A DNA stretch of 64,000 nt from Candidatus Poribacteria bacterium (GCA_022827225.1 JAJDTJ010000019.1:1-64000); one strand, 5' to 3'. Counted from the stretch's first letter, positions 16,568-26,230 are shown. The notes: generated by a model not told the origin, from the sequence alone. Translations and numbers: made by a program.

Positions 16568-18106
16568 ATGCTCGCAACAGTCCTTAGTAGCGCATTGCTC
16601 GGCATTGATGCCTATATCGTAAAAGTTGAAGTAGATGTCGCCGGTGGACTCCCTTACTTCACCACTGTCGGTCTACCCGATAGTGCCATTAAAGAAAGCA
16701 GGGACCGAGTTATCGCAGCTATTAAAAACTCCGGTTTCTATTTCCCACAGACCCGAGTCACCGTAAACCTTGCACCTGCGGATATCCGAAAAACAGGCTC
16801 AGCGTTCGACCTTCCGATTGCGATCGGCATTATGGCCGCCACTAATCAGGTAAATCTCGCGAGGCTCGAAAACGCCATAATTTTGGGAGAACTCGCACTT
16901 GACGGGAACATTCGAGGGATACAAGGCGCACTGCCCATAGCTATTACCGCAAAAGAAAACGGGATCAAGGATATTATTTTACCTGCCGAAAATGCTAAAG
17001 AAGCAGCAATCGTAGAAGAGGTCAACGTCTACCCCGTCACCAACTTATCAGACGCAATCGCACTCCTCAATGCCGAGAAAGAGATACCACCAGAGCCGCA
17101 CACACTCGACAACGACCCACATGCCGCGCACGCAGAAACGCACATTGATCTACTCGATGTGAAAGGGCAAGAACACGTCAAACGCGCCGTTGAGGTCGCC
17201 GCTGCGGGCGCACATAACCTCATTATGATCGGACCACCAGGCTCCGGTAAGACCATGATCGCAAAGCGGATTCCCTCCATCCTCCCGAAACTCTCAATGG
17301 CGGAATCCCTAGAAACCACGAAGATCCAGAGTATCACCGGGGTACTGCCAAGCGACACACCTCTCGTTAGGACGCGTCCCTACCGCTCACCACATCACAC
17401 CATTTCGGACGCAGGTTTAATCGGCGGTGGGAATGTACCACGGCCCGGTGAGGTAAGTCTGGCACACAACGGCGTACTCTTCTTAGACGAACTCCCAGAA
17501 TTCCGGCGGAACGTTCTCGAAGTCATGCGGCAACCGCTTGAGGACCGGCAGGTAACGATATCGCGGGCAGCAGCATCGCTCACCTATCCAGCAAATTTTA
17601 TGCTCGTCGCAGCGATGAACCCCTGCCCGTGCGGGTTCTTCAGCGACCCGAACCGAGATTGTAAGTGTACACCCAACCAGATTCAGACTTACGTCTCCCG
17701 TATCTCCGGTCCCCTGTTAGACAGAATCGACATCCAAGTGGAGGTGCCAGCCGTAAAATACTCGGAACTCGCCGCGGATACAACCGGTGAACCCTCAGTG
17801 CAGGTACAAGAACGCGTCGAGGCAGCACGCCAAATTCAACATGAACGTTTCACACGGACAAATATACACGCCAATGCCAGTATGCAATCAAAGCAGATAC
17901 GAGAATATTGTAAAGTTGACGACCAGGCACAAGACCTACTCCGAGTCGCGATTAATCAATTAGGATTAAGTGCGCGCGCTTATGACCGGATTTTGAAGGT
18001 AGCACGCACCATCGCAGACCTCGATCAAAACCCGAACATAGAGGCAATTCACGTCTCTGAAGCCATACAATATCGGAGCTTAGACCGGAGTTTCTGGAAG
18101 AAATAA
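16568..18106 (+). CDS. comM: YifB/ComM-type magnesium-chelatase-like AAA+ ATPase
   Basis: 512 aa from the ATG at 16568 with AAGGAA upstream. N-terminal ChlI-like domain (SSALLGIDAYIVKVEVDVAG, GLPDSAIKESRDRV), Walker A GPPGSGKT, Walker B GVLFLDELPEF and the C-terminal Mg-chelatase subunit domain with the cysteine cluster MNPCPCGFFSD...CKCTP. ComM is a hexameric helicase that promotes branch migration of recombination intermediates during natural transformation; outside that setting the family's role is less clear. Length and motifs are standard. Confidence 0.93.
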   Translation: MLATVLSSALLGIDAYIVKVEVDVAGGLPYFTTVGLPDSAIKESRDRVIAAIKNSGFYFPQTRVTVNLAPADIRKTGSAFDLPIAIGIMAATNQVNLARLENAIILGELALDGNIRGIQGALPIAITAKENGIKDIILPAENAKEAAIVEEVNVYPVTNLSDAIALLNAEKEIPPEPHTLDNDPHAAHAETHIDLLDVKGQEHVKRAVEVAAAGAHNLIMIGPPGSGKTMIAKRIPSILPKLSMAESLETTKIQSITGVLPSDTPLVRTRPYRSPHHTISDAGLIGGGNVPRPGEVSLAHNGVLFLDELPEFRRNVLEVMRQPLEDRQVTISRAAASLTYPANFMLVAAMNPCPCGFFSDPNRDCKCTPNQIQTYVSRISGPLLDRIDIQVEVPAVKYSELAADTTGEPSVQVQERVEAARQIQHERFTRTNIHANASMQSKQIREYCKVDDQAQDLLRVAINQLGLSARAYDRILKVARTIADLDQNPNIEAIHVSEAIQYRSLDRSFWKK

Positions 18107-18126
18107 CACAATGGAGCCGTAGAACT

Positions 18127-19479
18127 ATGCAACCTAATTTTATTATCTTTCTAACCGACGACCAAGGATATGGCGATCTGTCCTGCATGGGGGCGACCGA
18201 CTTCAAAACGCCACACCTCGATAGAATGGCAGCCGAAGGGGCACGGTTCACCGATTGGTACTCGAATTCACCCGTCTGCTCGCCTTCACGTGCAGCACTC
18301 TTAACAGGACGATACCCGTGCCACGCTGGGGTCCGATCAATTTTAGCAGGACATCGTACAGCTACTGGACTGCCACCTTCTGTTCCGACACTTGCAACGG
18401 TACTGAAGGAACGGGGTTACTACACCGCGATGTCCGGGAAATGGCATTTGGGTCTCGCAGAAGGTTCGCGTCCTGAACACCACGGATTCGACGACTGGTT
18501 CGGGTTCATGGCAGGCTGTATCGACTTCTTTTCCCATATCTTCTACTGGGGTATGGCACAGCGCGGCATCGACCAGACACACGATCTCTGGGAAAACGGC
18601 GAGGAGATATACCGAAACGGCGAGTACTTCACCGAACTCATTACAGAATACGCTATCAACTATATCCGCAAGTCTGTTGAACTCGGCAAGCCTTTTTTTC
18701 TCTATGTACCTTACAACGCACCACACTATCCGATGCACGCGCCCGAAAAATACGTCGACCGATTCCCGAACCTTCCATGGGATAGACAGATTATGGCCGC
18801 GATGCTCAGCGCAGTTGACGACAGTGTCGGCGAAATTTTTGCAGAGTTAGAACGACTTGGACTCGCAGAGAACACCTTCTCCTATTTTCAAAGTGACAAC
18901 GGTCCTTCACGTGAAACACGAAACTGGTTAGACGGCACACAAGACCCATATTACGGCGGTACAGCTGGTAAACTGAAAGGACATAAATTCAGCCTCTACG
19001 AAGGCGGCATCCGTTCACCCGGTATCATGCACTGGCCCGAACAGATTCCAGCAGGACAGGTTCTCGGTGAAGTCGGCGCAGCGATGGATGTATTCCCGAC
19101 GTTCCTCGCCGCAGCCGGTGGAAACCCATCCGAATACGAACTTGATGGACTGGAGGTCTTACCGATGGTCGCAAACGGTGACCCGACACCACACAACGAA
19201 ATCTACTGGGAGATGGGCAAACAGACCGCCATCCGTCGTGACAACTGGAAATTAGTCCTCAACGGTCAATTGATAGAAGGCGCGCCCCCAGAAGACGATG
19301 TACATCTCGCGAACCTCGAAACCGATATGGGTGAAACGAAAAACCTGAAAGATGAACACCCAGAACTCACTGCTGAATTGACAGAAGCAGCACAGGCATG
19401 GCGTGAAGGCATTGAAACACACTGGGAAAACAAATGGGTCAATCCAAACGGAACGACAGGCTACGTTAAGGAGCGTTAA
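18127..19479 (+). CDS. arylsulfatase-family sulfatase
   Basis: 450 aa. The sulfatase signature CSPSR at residues 51-55 provides the cysteine that is oxidised to formylglycine, followed by AALLTGRYP; the metal site starts at FLTDDQGYGD and continues with SDNGPS and GKWHLG. The C-terminal subdomain is of normal length. No signal peptide is visible, so it may act in the cytoplasm or use another route. It would hydrolyse sulfate esters of glycans or small molecules. It starts 20 bases after comM and is followed after one base by a methyltransferase gene, so the three may be cotranscribed. Confidence 0.92.
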   Translation: MQPNFIIFLTDDQGYGDLSCMGATDFKTPHLDRMAAEGARFTDWYSNSPVCSPSRAALLTGRYPCHAGVRSILAGHRTATGLPPSVPTLATVLKERGYYTAMSGKWHLGLAEGSRPEHHGFDDWFGFMAGCIDFFSHIFYWGMAQRGIDQTHDLWENGEEIYRNGEYFTELITEYAINYIRKSVELGKPFFLYVPYNAPHYPMHAPEKYVDRFPNLPWDRQIMAAMLSAVDDSVGEIFAELERLGLAENTFSYFQSDNGPSRETRNWLDGTQDPYYGGTAGKLKGHKFSLYEGGIRSPGIMHWPEQIPAGQVLGEVGAAMDVFPTFLAAAGGNPSEYELDGLEVLPMVANGDPTPHNEIYWEMGKQTAIRRDNWKLVLNGQLIEGAPPEDDVHLANLETDMGETKNLKDEHPELTAELTEAAQAWREGIETHWENKWVNPNGTTGYVKER

Positions 19480-19480
19480 A

Positions 19481-20224
19481 GTGCTAAACGACACTCAAGA
19501 TGCTTATGGTCACCTGCTTCGGGATTATCATAATGGACAAGAAAGCGTCGAAATTGTGGAGAGAGAAGACCGGTTCATTAATACGAGCGGTCTGGGGCCT
19601 CGTAGCTACTTCGCTGAGTATCAGGATTGGGCTGAACACCAAAAGCTCGCAATCAAATACGCTGCAGGATGTGTTTTAGATATCGGATGTGGCGCAGGAC
19701 GGCACGCTATTTACCTTCAGGAACAGGGACTCAATGTTTTAGGAACGGACATCTCACCGTTAGCTATTCAGACGTGCCAACACCGTGGACTCAGAAATGC
19801 GCTTGTCATACCTGTCACACAGGTGAGTTCCAAAATTGGCACTTTTGGCACAATTCTGATGATGGGACACAACTTCGGACTCGTCGGAAGTTACAAAAGA
19901 GCGAAGTGGCTATTGAGACGCTTTGCTGCCATGACAACAGATACCGCGAAAATTATCGCCGAAACCCTTAATCCCTATCAAACAGAGGAGCCTTGCCACT
20001 TAGCATATCATCAATTTAATCGAAATCGCGGACGTATGAGTGGACAACTCCGACTGCGAATCCGTTATCGACAGTATACTACACCCTGGTTTGACTATCT
20101 GTTTGTTTCAAAAACGGAGATGGAAGACATCCTTGACGGGACAGCGTGGCAGGTTGAACGCTATGTTGACGCAGCCAATACACCGACTTATGTTGCAATT
20201 CTATGCAAACGCGAGCATTCTTAA
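19481..20224 (+). CDS. class I SAM-dependent methyltransferase
   Basis: 247 aa from the GTG at 19481, one base after the sulfatase stop, with AAGGAG eight bases upstream inside the sulfatase gene; the longer frame from 19403 overlaps the sulfatase and has no site. SAM-binding motif VLDIGCGAGRHAIYLQEQGL and acidic loop VLGTDISPLAI are clear. The later half (FGTILMMGHNFGLVGSYKRA) is typical of small-molecule methyltransferases of the UbiE/Methyltransf_25 kind. Substrate unknown. Confidence 0.87.
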   Translation: MLNDTQDAYGHLLRDYHNGQESVEIVEREDRFINTSGLGPRSYFAEYQDWAEHQKLAIKYAAGCVLDIGCGAGRHAIYLQEQGLNVLGTDISPLAIQTCQHRGLRNALVIPVTQVSSKIGTFGTILMMGHNFGLVGSYKRAKWLLRRFAAMTTDTAKIIAETLNPYQTEEPCHLAYHQFNRNRGRMSGQLRLRIRYRQYTTPWFDYLFVSKTEMEDILDGTAWQVERYVDAANTPTYVAILCKREHS

Positions 20225-20350
20225 TTTTAATAGTCTCTGTCGGTACGCTGTTGGTGAAGTATTTTTGCTTCGGTGTTTTCTCCAAGAAACTTCTCTCGCT
20301 AAGAACACCTCTGTTAGTGGGCGGAACCTTACCGAAAAACGAGATATACC

Positions 20351-21229
20351 ATGACACCTTTTAAATTTGCCTTTATCACGGACACACATCTCTACCCGAA
20401 TGCCCCGAGAAATTTCGTCGGTGGACTGCAACAGCAAAAAAATAGCGTTGCACTCTATGAAAAACTGGTCGAACAATTAAACGCTTTTGAACCCGCTTTT
20501 GTAATCCACGGTGGAGACATTGTGTGTGGTGGTAACAGTTTTGAAATGTCCGCTGAAGAATATGAAGTCGCGCTTGATAGCGCGCAAGCACTCGGTGAAA
20601 AAATGAATGCCCCGTGCTACTACATTCCAGGCAATCACGATTTACATCCCGAAACAGGGTCTAAAGATGCCTACTTAGCACATTTCAGCACCAACGGTAT
20701 GGGTTCTCTCAGTTTTGTTCATGAAAATATCCGGTTTATCCTCCTCGATACCCAAGAGGTCCCAGAAGACCTGACGCACGGGTATATCAGTACAAATCAG
20801 TTGGCGTGGGCTGAGCGTGAATTGAAAAGGGCACGGGATTACGATCAAGAAGTATTCGTCTTCTCACATCAACTCCCGTTTCCAAATGTCGAGTTTCAAG
20901 GTGTTGGTTCAAGGGTCGCTAACTCCGCGGAAATTCTTGAAATTACCGCTCCATTCGACAGGCAGATTTTGGCGTTCTTTTGTGGACACCTTCACCTCAA
21001 CCGCGTTTTTCGAGAACAAGGTATGTTGTGCATCGTCTCCGCCGGTATTATCTGCTATCCGATGACGTGGCGGCAGGTCTTCGTCTATCCCGATCGGGTC
21101 GAGGTCCGTTGTGAAACCGTCAATCTACCGGAAGCCTTTGCCGAATCGGAGGCGGTTCAACCAGATAATAATCCGTACTTACTCGGCAGAGATCGAGATT
21201 TAAATTTGAGCATTCCACGGAACCCCTAA
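20351..21229 (+). CDS. calcineurin-like metallophosphoesterase
   Basis: 292 aa with the complete set of dimetal phosphoesterase motifs: FITDTHLY (DxH), HGGDIVCGG (GD), IPGNHDLHP (GNHD), FSHQLPF (H) and FCGHLHLNR (GHxH). Cytoplasmic, no signal. The family includes cyclic-nucleotide, nucleotide and phospholipid phosphoesterases; the substrate cannot be assigned. The ABC ATPase gene begins 13 bases downstream, suggesting an operon. Confidence 0.9.
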   Translation: MTPFKFAFITDTHLYPNAPRNFVGGLQQQKNSVALYEKLVEQLNAFEPAFVIHGGDIVCGGNSFEMSAEEYEVALDSAQALGEKMNAPCYYIPGNHDLHPETGSKDAYLAHFSTNGMGSLSFVHENIRFILLDTQEVPEDLTHGYISTNQLAWAERELKRARDYDQEVFVFSHQLPFPNVEFQGVGSRVANSAEILEITAPFDRQILAFFCGHLHLNRVFREQGMLCIVSAGIICYPMTWRQVFVYPDRVEVRCETVNLPEAFAESEAVQPDNNPYLLGRDRDLNLSIPRNP

Positions 21230-21242
21230 TCTTGTTAATAAA

Positions 21243-22202
21243 ATGATTGAAGTCCAAAACATCACAAAAAACTACGGTCCTTTCCAAGCACTGAAAAACA
21301 TCTCCTTTCAAATAGACAAGGGACAAATCGTCGGTTTTCTCGGGCCCAACGGTGCCGGCAAAACCACAACGATGCGGATCCTCACCTGTTTTATGCCTGC
21401 AAGTAGTGGACATGTTACCGTCGCTGGATACGACGTGTTCAAAGAATCGAGAGAAGTACGGAAACGCATCGGTTATCTCCCAGAAAACGTACCGCTCTAT
21501 CCAGAGATGACGGTAACAAAGTATCTGAGGTACATGGCAAAAATCCGCAGTGTGCCGCGCCGAAATATAAAAGGGCAACTCGACGATGCCATTGAAGCAT
21601 GCGGACTCACCGAACGCAGACACCAAATTATTGGGCAACTCTCCCGCGGTTTTCGGCAACGCGTCGGCTTGGCACAAGCACTCATCCACGCGCCGGATGT
21701 TTTAATCCTTGATGAACCGACCTCTGGCTTGGACCCACGGCAGATCGTCGAAATCCGAGAATTAATCAAAGCACTCGGCAAGGAACGCACAATCCTGTTC
21801 AGTACGCATATCTTACCTGAAGCGAGCATGACATGCGAACGGTTGATTATCATCAGTAGAGGTGAAATTACGGGGGATGTTCAGTTGGAAGGCGGTCACG
21901 CTGTATCAAGCCAAAGTGCTACAGAGAACGTACCAGCGACAGCCTTAACGTTATCACTTGAGATCGCAGGCGCACCAGCCGACGAGATATTACCTGTAAT
22001 CACAGATATTCCAGACGTAATTCGGGTTGAACAGACCGGTGCCGATACAGCCGACACAGCCACATTCCATCTCCACTACATACCGACAACCGATATCCGA
22101 GCAGAGGTAGCAGAAACCGTTGTCGGACGTGGCTGGAAATTGCTTGAAATGCACACGACTGAAGTCTCCTTGGAGGAACTGTTCTTGTCTTTAACGGCAT
22201 AA
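21243..22202 (+). CDS. ABC transporter ATP-binding protein (ABC-2/GldA type)
   Basis: 319 aa. Walker A GPNGAGKTTTMRIL, signature LSRGFRQRVGLAQALIHAPD (the LSxG form common in ABC-2 exporters), Walker B LILDEPTSGLDP and the H-loop STHILPEAS are intact. A C-terminal extension of about 90 residues resembles the regulatory part of gliding-motility GldA and multidrug/Nod-factor exporters. The permease gene that normally follows is missing; the next genes run the other way, so the membrane partner must be elsewhere. Confidence 0.9.
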   Translation: MIEVQNITKNYGPFQALKNISFQIDKGQIVGFLGPNGAGKTTTMRILTCFMPASSGHVTVAGYDVFKESREVRKRIGYLPENVPLYPEMTVTKYLRYMAKIRSVPRRNIKGQLDDAIEACGLTERRHQIIGQLSRGFRQRVGLAQALIHAPDVLILDEPTSGLDPRQIVEIRELIKALGKERTILFSTHILPEASMTCERLIIISRGEITGDVQLEGGHAVSSQSATENVPATALTLSLEIAGAPADEILPVITDIPDVIRVEQTGADTADTATFHLHYIPTTDIRAEVAETVVGRGWKLLEMHTTEVSLEELFLSLTA

Positions 22203-22231
22203 CCTATGTTTTCCGAACAACTCTGCTTCCA

Positions 22232-22993
22232 TCATAGTTGATGGGATTCGGAAGGTTCAAGTGGTAGTTTCAATTGCTCGCGAACGGCTCGCCGAACCTT
22301 ATCACAAACACGCATCGCGTGTGCTGTTTCGTCCGCAGTCGCGAATTTCCCAGGATAGCGCGGATCAACGGCGTGTTCCGACAACTTTGAAAAATCTTCG
22401 CCCCATGCATTCCAAGCAGGTAGAGTCTGGACTATTAGGTTCAATAACGCTTGTAAGTCGTGGGTTCTTGGAAACGGGATGTTCGCCTCTTGAAGCCACG
22501 CTTTCAGATACTTTTCAACACATTGCTGAGCCAAGAAGCAGATAACATCATTTACCGGATTCTCTCCTTGCTTGGATTGTTGTGCGACAGTATAATCGCC
22601 CTCAGCTTTCTGCACCCATTCCTCTGTCAGTGGATTCATCGCACGTTTTTCCTTCTTTACCGGTTTCAAGAAAAAATTAGGCGTTTCATAAAGCACCTCG
22701 CCCTTTTCGGTAATCTCTCGGAGAAACCAGTCGTTATATACAAGGCGATACGCCAGATCTTCAGGCGAATGCACAAGCACATGCAGGCGGAAAGGACGCG
22801 CGAGGTGCTTCCGAATTTCTATCTCTTGCTGGCGGGTTTCCGATTTCGCCACCGGCATGACGACCAACAAATCGACATCGGAGGACTCCGTGGGCGTGCC
22901 ATACGCATAAGAGCCAAAGAGAATAATTTGTAGCGGTGAGAACTCGCGCACGATGTCATCACATGTCGCTTGAATGTCTTCTCGAGTAACCAT
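22232..22993 (-). CDS. fused MNT nucleotidyltransferase-HEPN protein, copy 1
   Basis: 253 aa from the ATG at 22991-22993, preceded by GGTGG. The N-terminal half is a minimal nucleotidyltransferase: LFGSYAYGTPTESSDVDLLV gives GS and DxD. The C-terminal half is a HEPN domain (CFLAQQCVEKYLKAWLQEAN, PFPRTHDLQALL). In most bacteria these are two genes of an MntA/HepT toxin-antitoxin pair in which MntA modifies HepT with AMP; here they form one chain joined near residue 120. A second, nearly parallel copy lies 10 bases upstream. Whether the fusion is a self-silenced toxin or an enzyme is unknown. Confidence 0.88.
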   Translation of the reverse strand: MVTREDIQATCDDIVREFSPLQIILFGSYAYGTPTESSDVDLLVVMPVAKSETRQQEIEIRKHLARPFRLHVLVHSPEDLAYRLVYNDWFLREITEKGEVLYETPNFFLKPVKKEKRAMNPLTEEWVQKAEGDYTVAQQSKQGENPVNDVICFLAQQCVEKYLKAWLQEANIPFPRTHDLQALLNLIVQTLPAWNAWGEDFSKLSEHAVDPRYPGKFATADETAHAMRVCDKVRRAVREQLKLPLEPSESHQL

Positions 22994-23003
22994 GTTTGCC
23001 ACC

Positions 23004-23756
23004 TTAGTTGTCTGACGCATCAAGCGGAAGTTCTAACTGTTCACGTACGGCTTGACGCACTTCAGTACAAATACGCACCGCATGTTCTGCATTATCTGTG
23101 GTAGCCGAAACACCCGGATAGCGAGTCGCCACCGCATGTTTGGAAAGCAATGTAAAATCGGGATGCCAAAAGCGCCACATAGGCATTGTAGGAACAACTA
23201 ATTTCAACAATTCTTCTAAGTCGTGTGTTCTCGGAAAAGGTATGTTCCGCTCTTGAAGCCACGCCTTTAGATACTTTTCAACGCATTGCTGGGCATGGAA
23301 ACAGACAATATTATAGAGTGGATGCTGTGCTTGTTGAAGCTGCTGCATCCCCATATAATCTTCCTCGGCATTTTCCACCCATTCTAACGTCAATGGATTC
23401 ATATCGCACGGTTCCTTCTTTGGCGGTTTCAGGAAAAAGTTAGGGGTCTCATAAAGCACCTCGCCTTTTTCGGTAATCTCTCGGAGAAACCAGTCGTTAT
23501 GAGAAAGGCGATAGGCGATCTCTTCTGGTGAACGCACTAACAGATGAATTTTAAAGCGTTCGGGGATATGCTCGCGTATGTTTATCTCCCGACGGCGCGT
23601 CTCGGATTCTGGTATCGCCATCACCACCAGCAAATCGACATCAGAATATTCCGTCGGTGTACCGTACGCATAAGAACCGAACAGAACAACCTGCAAAGGC
23701 GAGAACTCGCGCACGATGTCATCACATGTCGCTTGAATGTCTTCTCGAGTAACCAT
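23004..23756 (-). CDS. fused MNT nucleotidyltransferase-HEPN protein, copy 2
   Basis: 250 aa from the ATG at 23754-23756; the same GGTGGCAAAC sequence precedes this ATG and that of copy 1, which supports both starts over upstream ones. Nucleotidyltransferase motif GSYAYGTPTEYSDVDLLVVM and HEPN part CFHAQQCVEKYLKAWLQERN, PFPRTHDLEELL are intact. The first 40 codons are almost identical to copy 1, while the middle has diverged, pointing to duplication with later drift or partial conversion. It is transcribed first of the two. Confidence 0.88.
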   Translation of the reverse strand: MVTREDIQATCDDIVREFSPLQVVLFGSYAYGTPTEYSDVDLLVVMAIPESETRRREINIREHIPERFKIHLLVRSPEEIAYRLSHNDWFLREITEKGEVLYETPNFFLKPPKKEPCDMNPLTLEWVENAEEDYMGMQQLQQAQHPLYNIVCFHAQQCVEKYLKAWLQERNIPFPRTHDLEELLKLVVPTMPMWRFWHPDFTLLSKHAVATRYPGVSATTDNAEHAVRICTEVRQAVREQLELPLDASDN

Positions 23757-23872
23757 GTTTGCCACCTTTTCCGTTTCAAGACGTTCATAACAGAAGGGCA
23801 TTGTCAACATCGGCAAATACATTGTTAATTATGCCACAGCCCCATCGTATACACAAGACAAATTTTAAAATA

Positions 23873-23901
23873 TTGATTTCTAAACGCATCTATCGTATAA
23901 T
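23873..23901 (+). promoter_or_regulatory. sigma-70-type promoter for the FAH-family gene
   Basis: TTGATT at 23873-23878 and a perfect TATAAT at 23896-23901, spaced by 17 bases, about 50 bases before the ATG at 23955. It also lies between divergent genes, which fits its position. Confidence 0.7.
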
Positions 23902-23954
23902 CAACACCACGCAATTACTTAAACAGGAGACGCGACTGCCTTAAAACGAACCCT

Positions 23955-24896
23955 ATGAAACTCGTTACTTTTCAAACCAAATCAACAGAGGCAACACCCA
24001 GACTCGGCGCATGGATTTCCAGCGACCGGATCGTTGACCTCACCGCTGTTGCTCCAGACATGATCCAATTCTTTGAACAGAATTGTATTGCTGACGCACA
24101 AAAACATATCAATCAAACCGTTGACAGTGGCGATGCAGCCGACAGCATCTTTCCGGTTGCCGATGTGCAGCTACTCGCGCCGTTCCCACGTCCGGCAAGC
24201 CTGCGCGACTTCGGCGTATTCAAAACCCACATGGATGCCGCCGCACGCATCACCGGTAAAGAGATCTCGCCAGAGTGGTTCAAACTGCCGAACTACTACC
24301 GCGGCAGCACCAGTCCATCTTCCATCGCCGGGCACGAAGCCGTTGTCACCTGGCCCAACTACACAGAAAAACTCGATTTTGAACTGGAGTGGGGCGTCTA
24401 CATCGGAAAAATCGGAAAAAATATCTCTATAGAAGAGGCACCCGAATACATCGCAGGCTACACCATCTACAACGACATCAGCGCACGCGATATTCAGTTC
24501 CGACACATGACCATGGCACTCGGGCCCGCTAAAGGAAAAGACTTCGATAACAGCAACATCATGGGACCCTGTCTCGTTACACCAGATCAAATCGGCGACC
24601 CTTACAATCTTCAAATGATTGCCAGAGTCAATGGTGAAGTCTGGACAGACGGAAATACATCAGATATGTATTACTCCTTCGCCGAAATGATCTCGTTCGT
24701 TTCACAATCAGAGACACTTTATCCCGGTGAGTTTTTAGGTTCAGGCACCGTCGGAAAAGGATGCGGATGGGAACTCGACCGTTGGATCCAACCCGGTGAT
24801 GTCATTGAACTCGAGATTGAAAAGATCGGTCTGCTTAGAAACCGAATCGGTGAACCAGAAGTGAACCCTGCAGAGTGGACAGAAAAAGGTCTCTAA
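23955..24896 (+). CDS. fumarylacetoacetate hydrolase family protein
   Basis: 313 aa. The C-terminal two thirds form the FAH catalytic domain: metal-binding acidic residues in EKLDFELEWGVYIGKIGKNI, the family motif YTIYNDISARDIQFR, and GPAKGKDFDNSNIMGPCLVT, SGTVGKGCGWELDRWIQPGD at the end. Family members cleave or decarboxylate beta-diketo acids in aromatic and sugar-acid breakdown. The SDR dehydrogenase gene 36 bases downstream suggests a small catabolic operon for a sugar acid or similar compound; the exact substrate is not visible. Confidence 0.9.
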   Translation: MKLVTFQTKSTEATPRLGAWISSDRIVDLTAVAPDMIQFFEQNCIADAQKHINQTVDSGDAADSIFPVADVQLLAPFPRPASLRDFGVFKTHMDAAARITGKEISPEWFKLPNYYRGSTSPSSIAGHEAVVTWPNYTEKLDFELEWGVYIGKIGKNISIEEAPEYIAGYTIYNDISARDIQFRHMTMALGPAKGKDFDNSNIMGPCLVTPDQIGDPYNLQMIARVNGEVWTDGNTSDMYYSFAEMISFVSQSETLYPGEFLGSGTVGKGCGWELDRWIQPGDVIELEIEKIGLLRNRIGEPEVNPAEWTEKGL

Positions 24897-24932
24897 ACAA
24901 AGTCAAACCGACGAAAAACCGAATCTTAAAAA

Positions 24933-25682
24933 ATGCGACTCAAAGACAAAGTAGCCATCACCACGGGTGCCGCATCCGGCATCGGCAAAGCCACAGCGAT
25001 CCTGTTCGCCGAACACGGCGCGAAAGTCGTCGTCGCCGACATCAATGAAGACGGCGCGAACCAGACTGTCACTGCCATCCGAAACGCAGGCAACGAAGCA
25101 ACCTACGTCCAAACTGATGTGACGATATCAGACAATACGGAGCGGATGGTAAAGGAGACCGTCAACAGATACGGAAAACTGGATATTCTGTTGAACAGTG
25201 CCGGCATTGCGATGCGACTCCCTGTTGCCGACTTACCGGAAGCAGACTGGCACCGCTGTTTAGATGTCAATCTTACCGGGGTCTACCTCTGCTCAAAGGC
25301 GGCAATTCCAGCGATGCAGAAAAACGGTGAGGGTTCAATTATTAACTTGTCCTCTATCTATGGACTTGTCGGCGCGGGGGTTCGGGCAGCTTACGTCGCC
25401 TCTAAAGGCGGCGTGACGAACCTCACCCGCGGGATGGCACTCGACTACGCCGAAAACAACATCCGAGTCAACTGTATCTGTCCCGGTTTCGTCGAGACAC
25501 CCTTAGTCGCCGGGGTCGTCAAGACACCAGAGGAATATCGGAACCTTGCCGATAAACATCCAATGCGCCGACTCGCGCAGCCTGAAGAAATCGCCTACGG
25601 CGCACTATACCTCGCATCCGATGAATCCGCATTCGTCACAGGCATCGCCTTACCGATTGATGGCGGCTACACCGCCGGATAA
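24933..25682 (+). CDS. short-chain dehydrogenase/reductase (classical SDR)
   Basis: 249 aa. TGAASGIGKA is the NAD(P)-binding glycine motif; VVVADINEDG has the acidic residue that favours NAD(H); the active site is NLSSIYG (Ser) with YVASKGG (Tyr and Lys), and the C-terminus FVTGIALPIDGGYTAG is typical of FabG-like enzymes. It probably oxidises a hydroxy acid or sugar in the same pathway as the FAH-family enzyme before it. Confidence 0.93.
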   Translation: MRLKDKVAITTGAASGIGKATAILFAEHGAKVVVADINEDGANQTVTAIRNAGNEATYVQTDVTISDNTERMVKETVNRYGKLDILLNSAGIAMRLPVADLPEADWHRCLDVNLTGVYLCSKAAIPAMQKNGEGSIINLSSIYGLVGAGVRAAYVASKGGVTNLTRGMALDYAENNIRVNCICPGFVETPLVAGVVKTPEEYRNLADKHPMRRLAQPEEIAYGALYLASDESAFVTGIALPIDGGYTAG

Positions 25683-25753
25683 CTTACACCATTTCTGATT
25701 GGAAATCTTTCACAGGTTCTATACAAAAGCCACCACAGATAAGAGGAGAAAAA

Positions 25754-26140
25754 ATGAATAGACTTTACGGGATTCTATTGATATGCGCCCTCTCAATCGG
25801 GTGCGCAGCACTGATGACGGAACAGACGTATGTTCGCGTTGATGCCCCGGTCACAGAAAAGTTTATCGCTTCTGGGCTCGTTTACTCTATTCCAGAGCCG
25901 AAAGAGATTCGGAAGATCATTATTCTTGGTGAAGGAACGGTTCACAATATAGATATTTATGCCCGGGACGGTGAGTTCAATTGGCAGGAGATTAAAAGGT
26001 TTAAAGACAATGTTTCCTTTCCGCTTGAAATTACGATGGTCGCGAATACGGATGCTATTCGGATTTCGCAAAGAGCTTTGACAGGCAAAGGGCAGATACG
26101 CACCGTCGAATTCTACACGGTTTCATCAGAAGCTCAGTAG
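25754..26140 (+). CDS. small lipoprotein of unknown function
   Basis: 128 aa with a strong ribosome-binding site (AGAGGAGAAAAA) and lipobox LSIGC at about residue 17. The mature part is mostly beta-strand by composition (YVRVDAPVTEKFIASGLVYS, EIRKIIILGEGTVHNIDIYA). I recognise no family. It sits alone between the SDR gene and a hairpin and would be lipid-anchored in the envelope. Confidence 0.75.
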   Translation: MNRLYGILLICALSIGCAALMTEQTYVRVDAPVTEKFIASGLVYSIPEPKEIRKIIILGEGTVHNIDIYARDGEFNWQEIKRFKDNVSFPLEITMVANTDAIRISQRALTGKGQIRTVEFYTVSSEAQ

Positions 26141-26187
26141 TTTCCTAACGAGCTTCTTTTTTGACAGTTTGAAACCTTAAAACCACC

Positions 26188-26230
26188 CCATAGCATTACG
26201 GGATGACTCGAAACCCGGATCATGCTATGG
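26188..26230 (+). terminator. stem-loop after the small lipoprotein gene
   Basis: CCATAGCAT at 26188-26196 and ATGCTATGG at 26222-26230 form a nine-base stem, extended inside by CGGG/CCCG. The following sequence GCTCTCCTTTACC is only moderately T-rich, so it may be a terminator or an RNA-stabilising hairpin. Confidence 0.5.
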
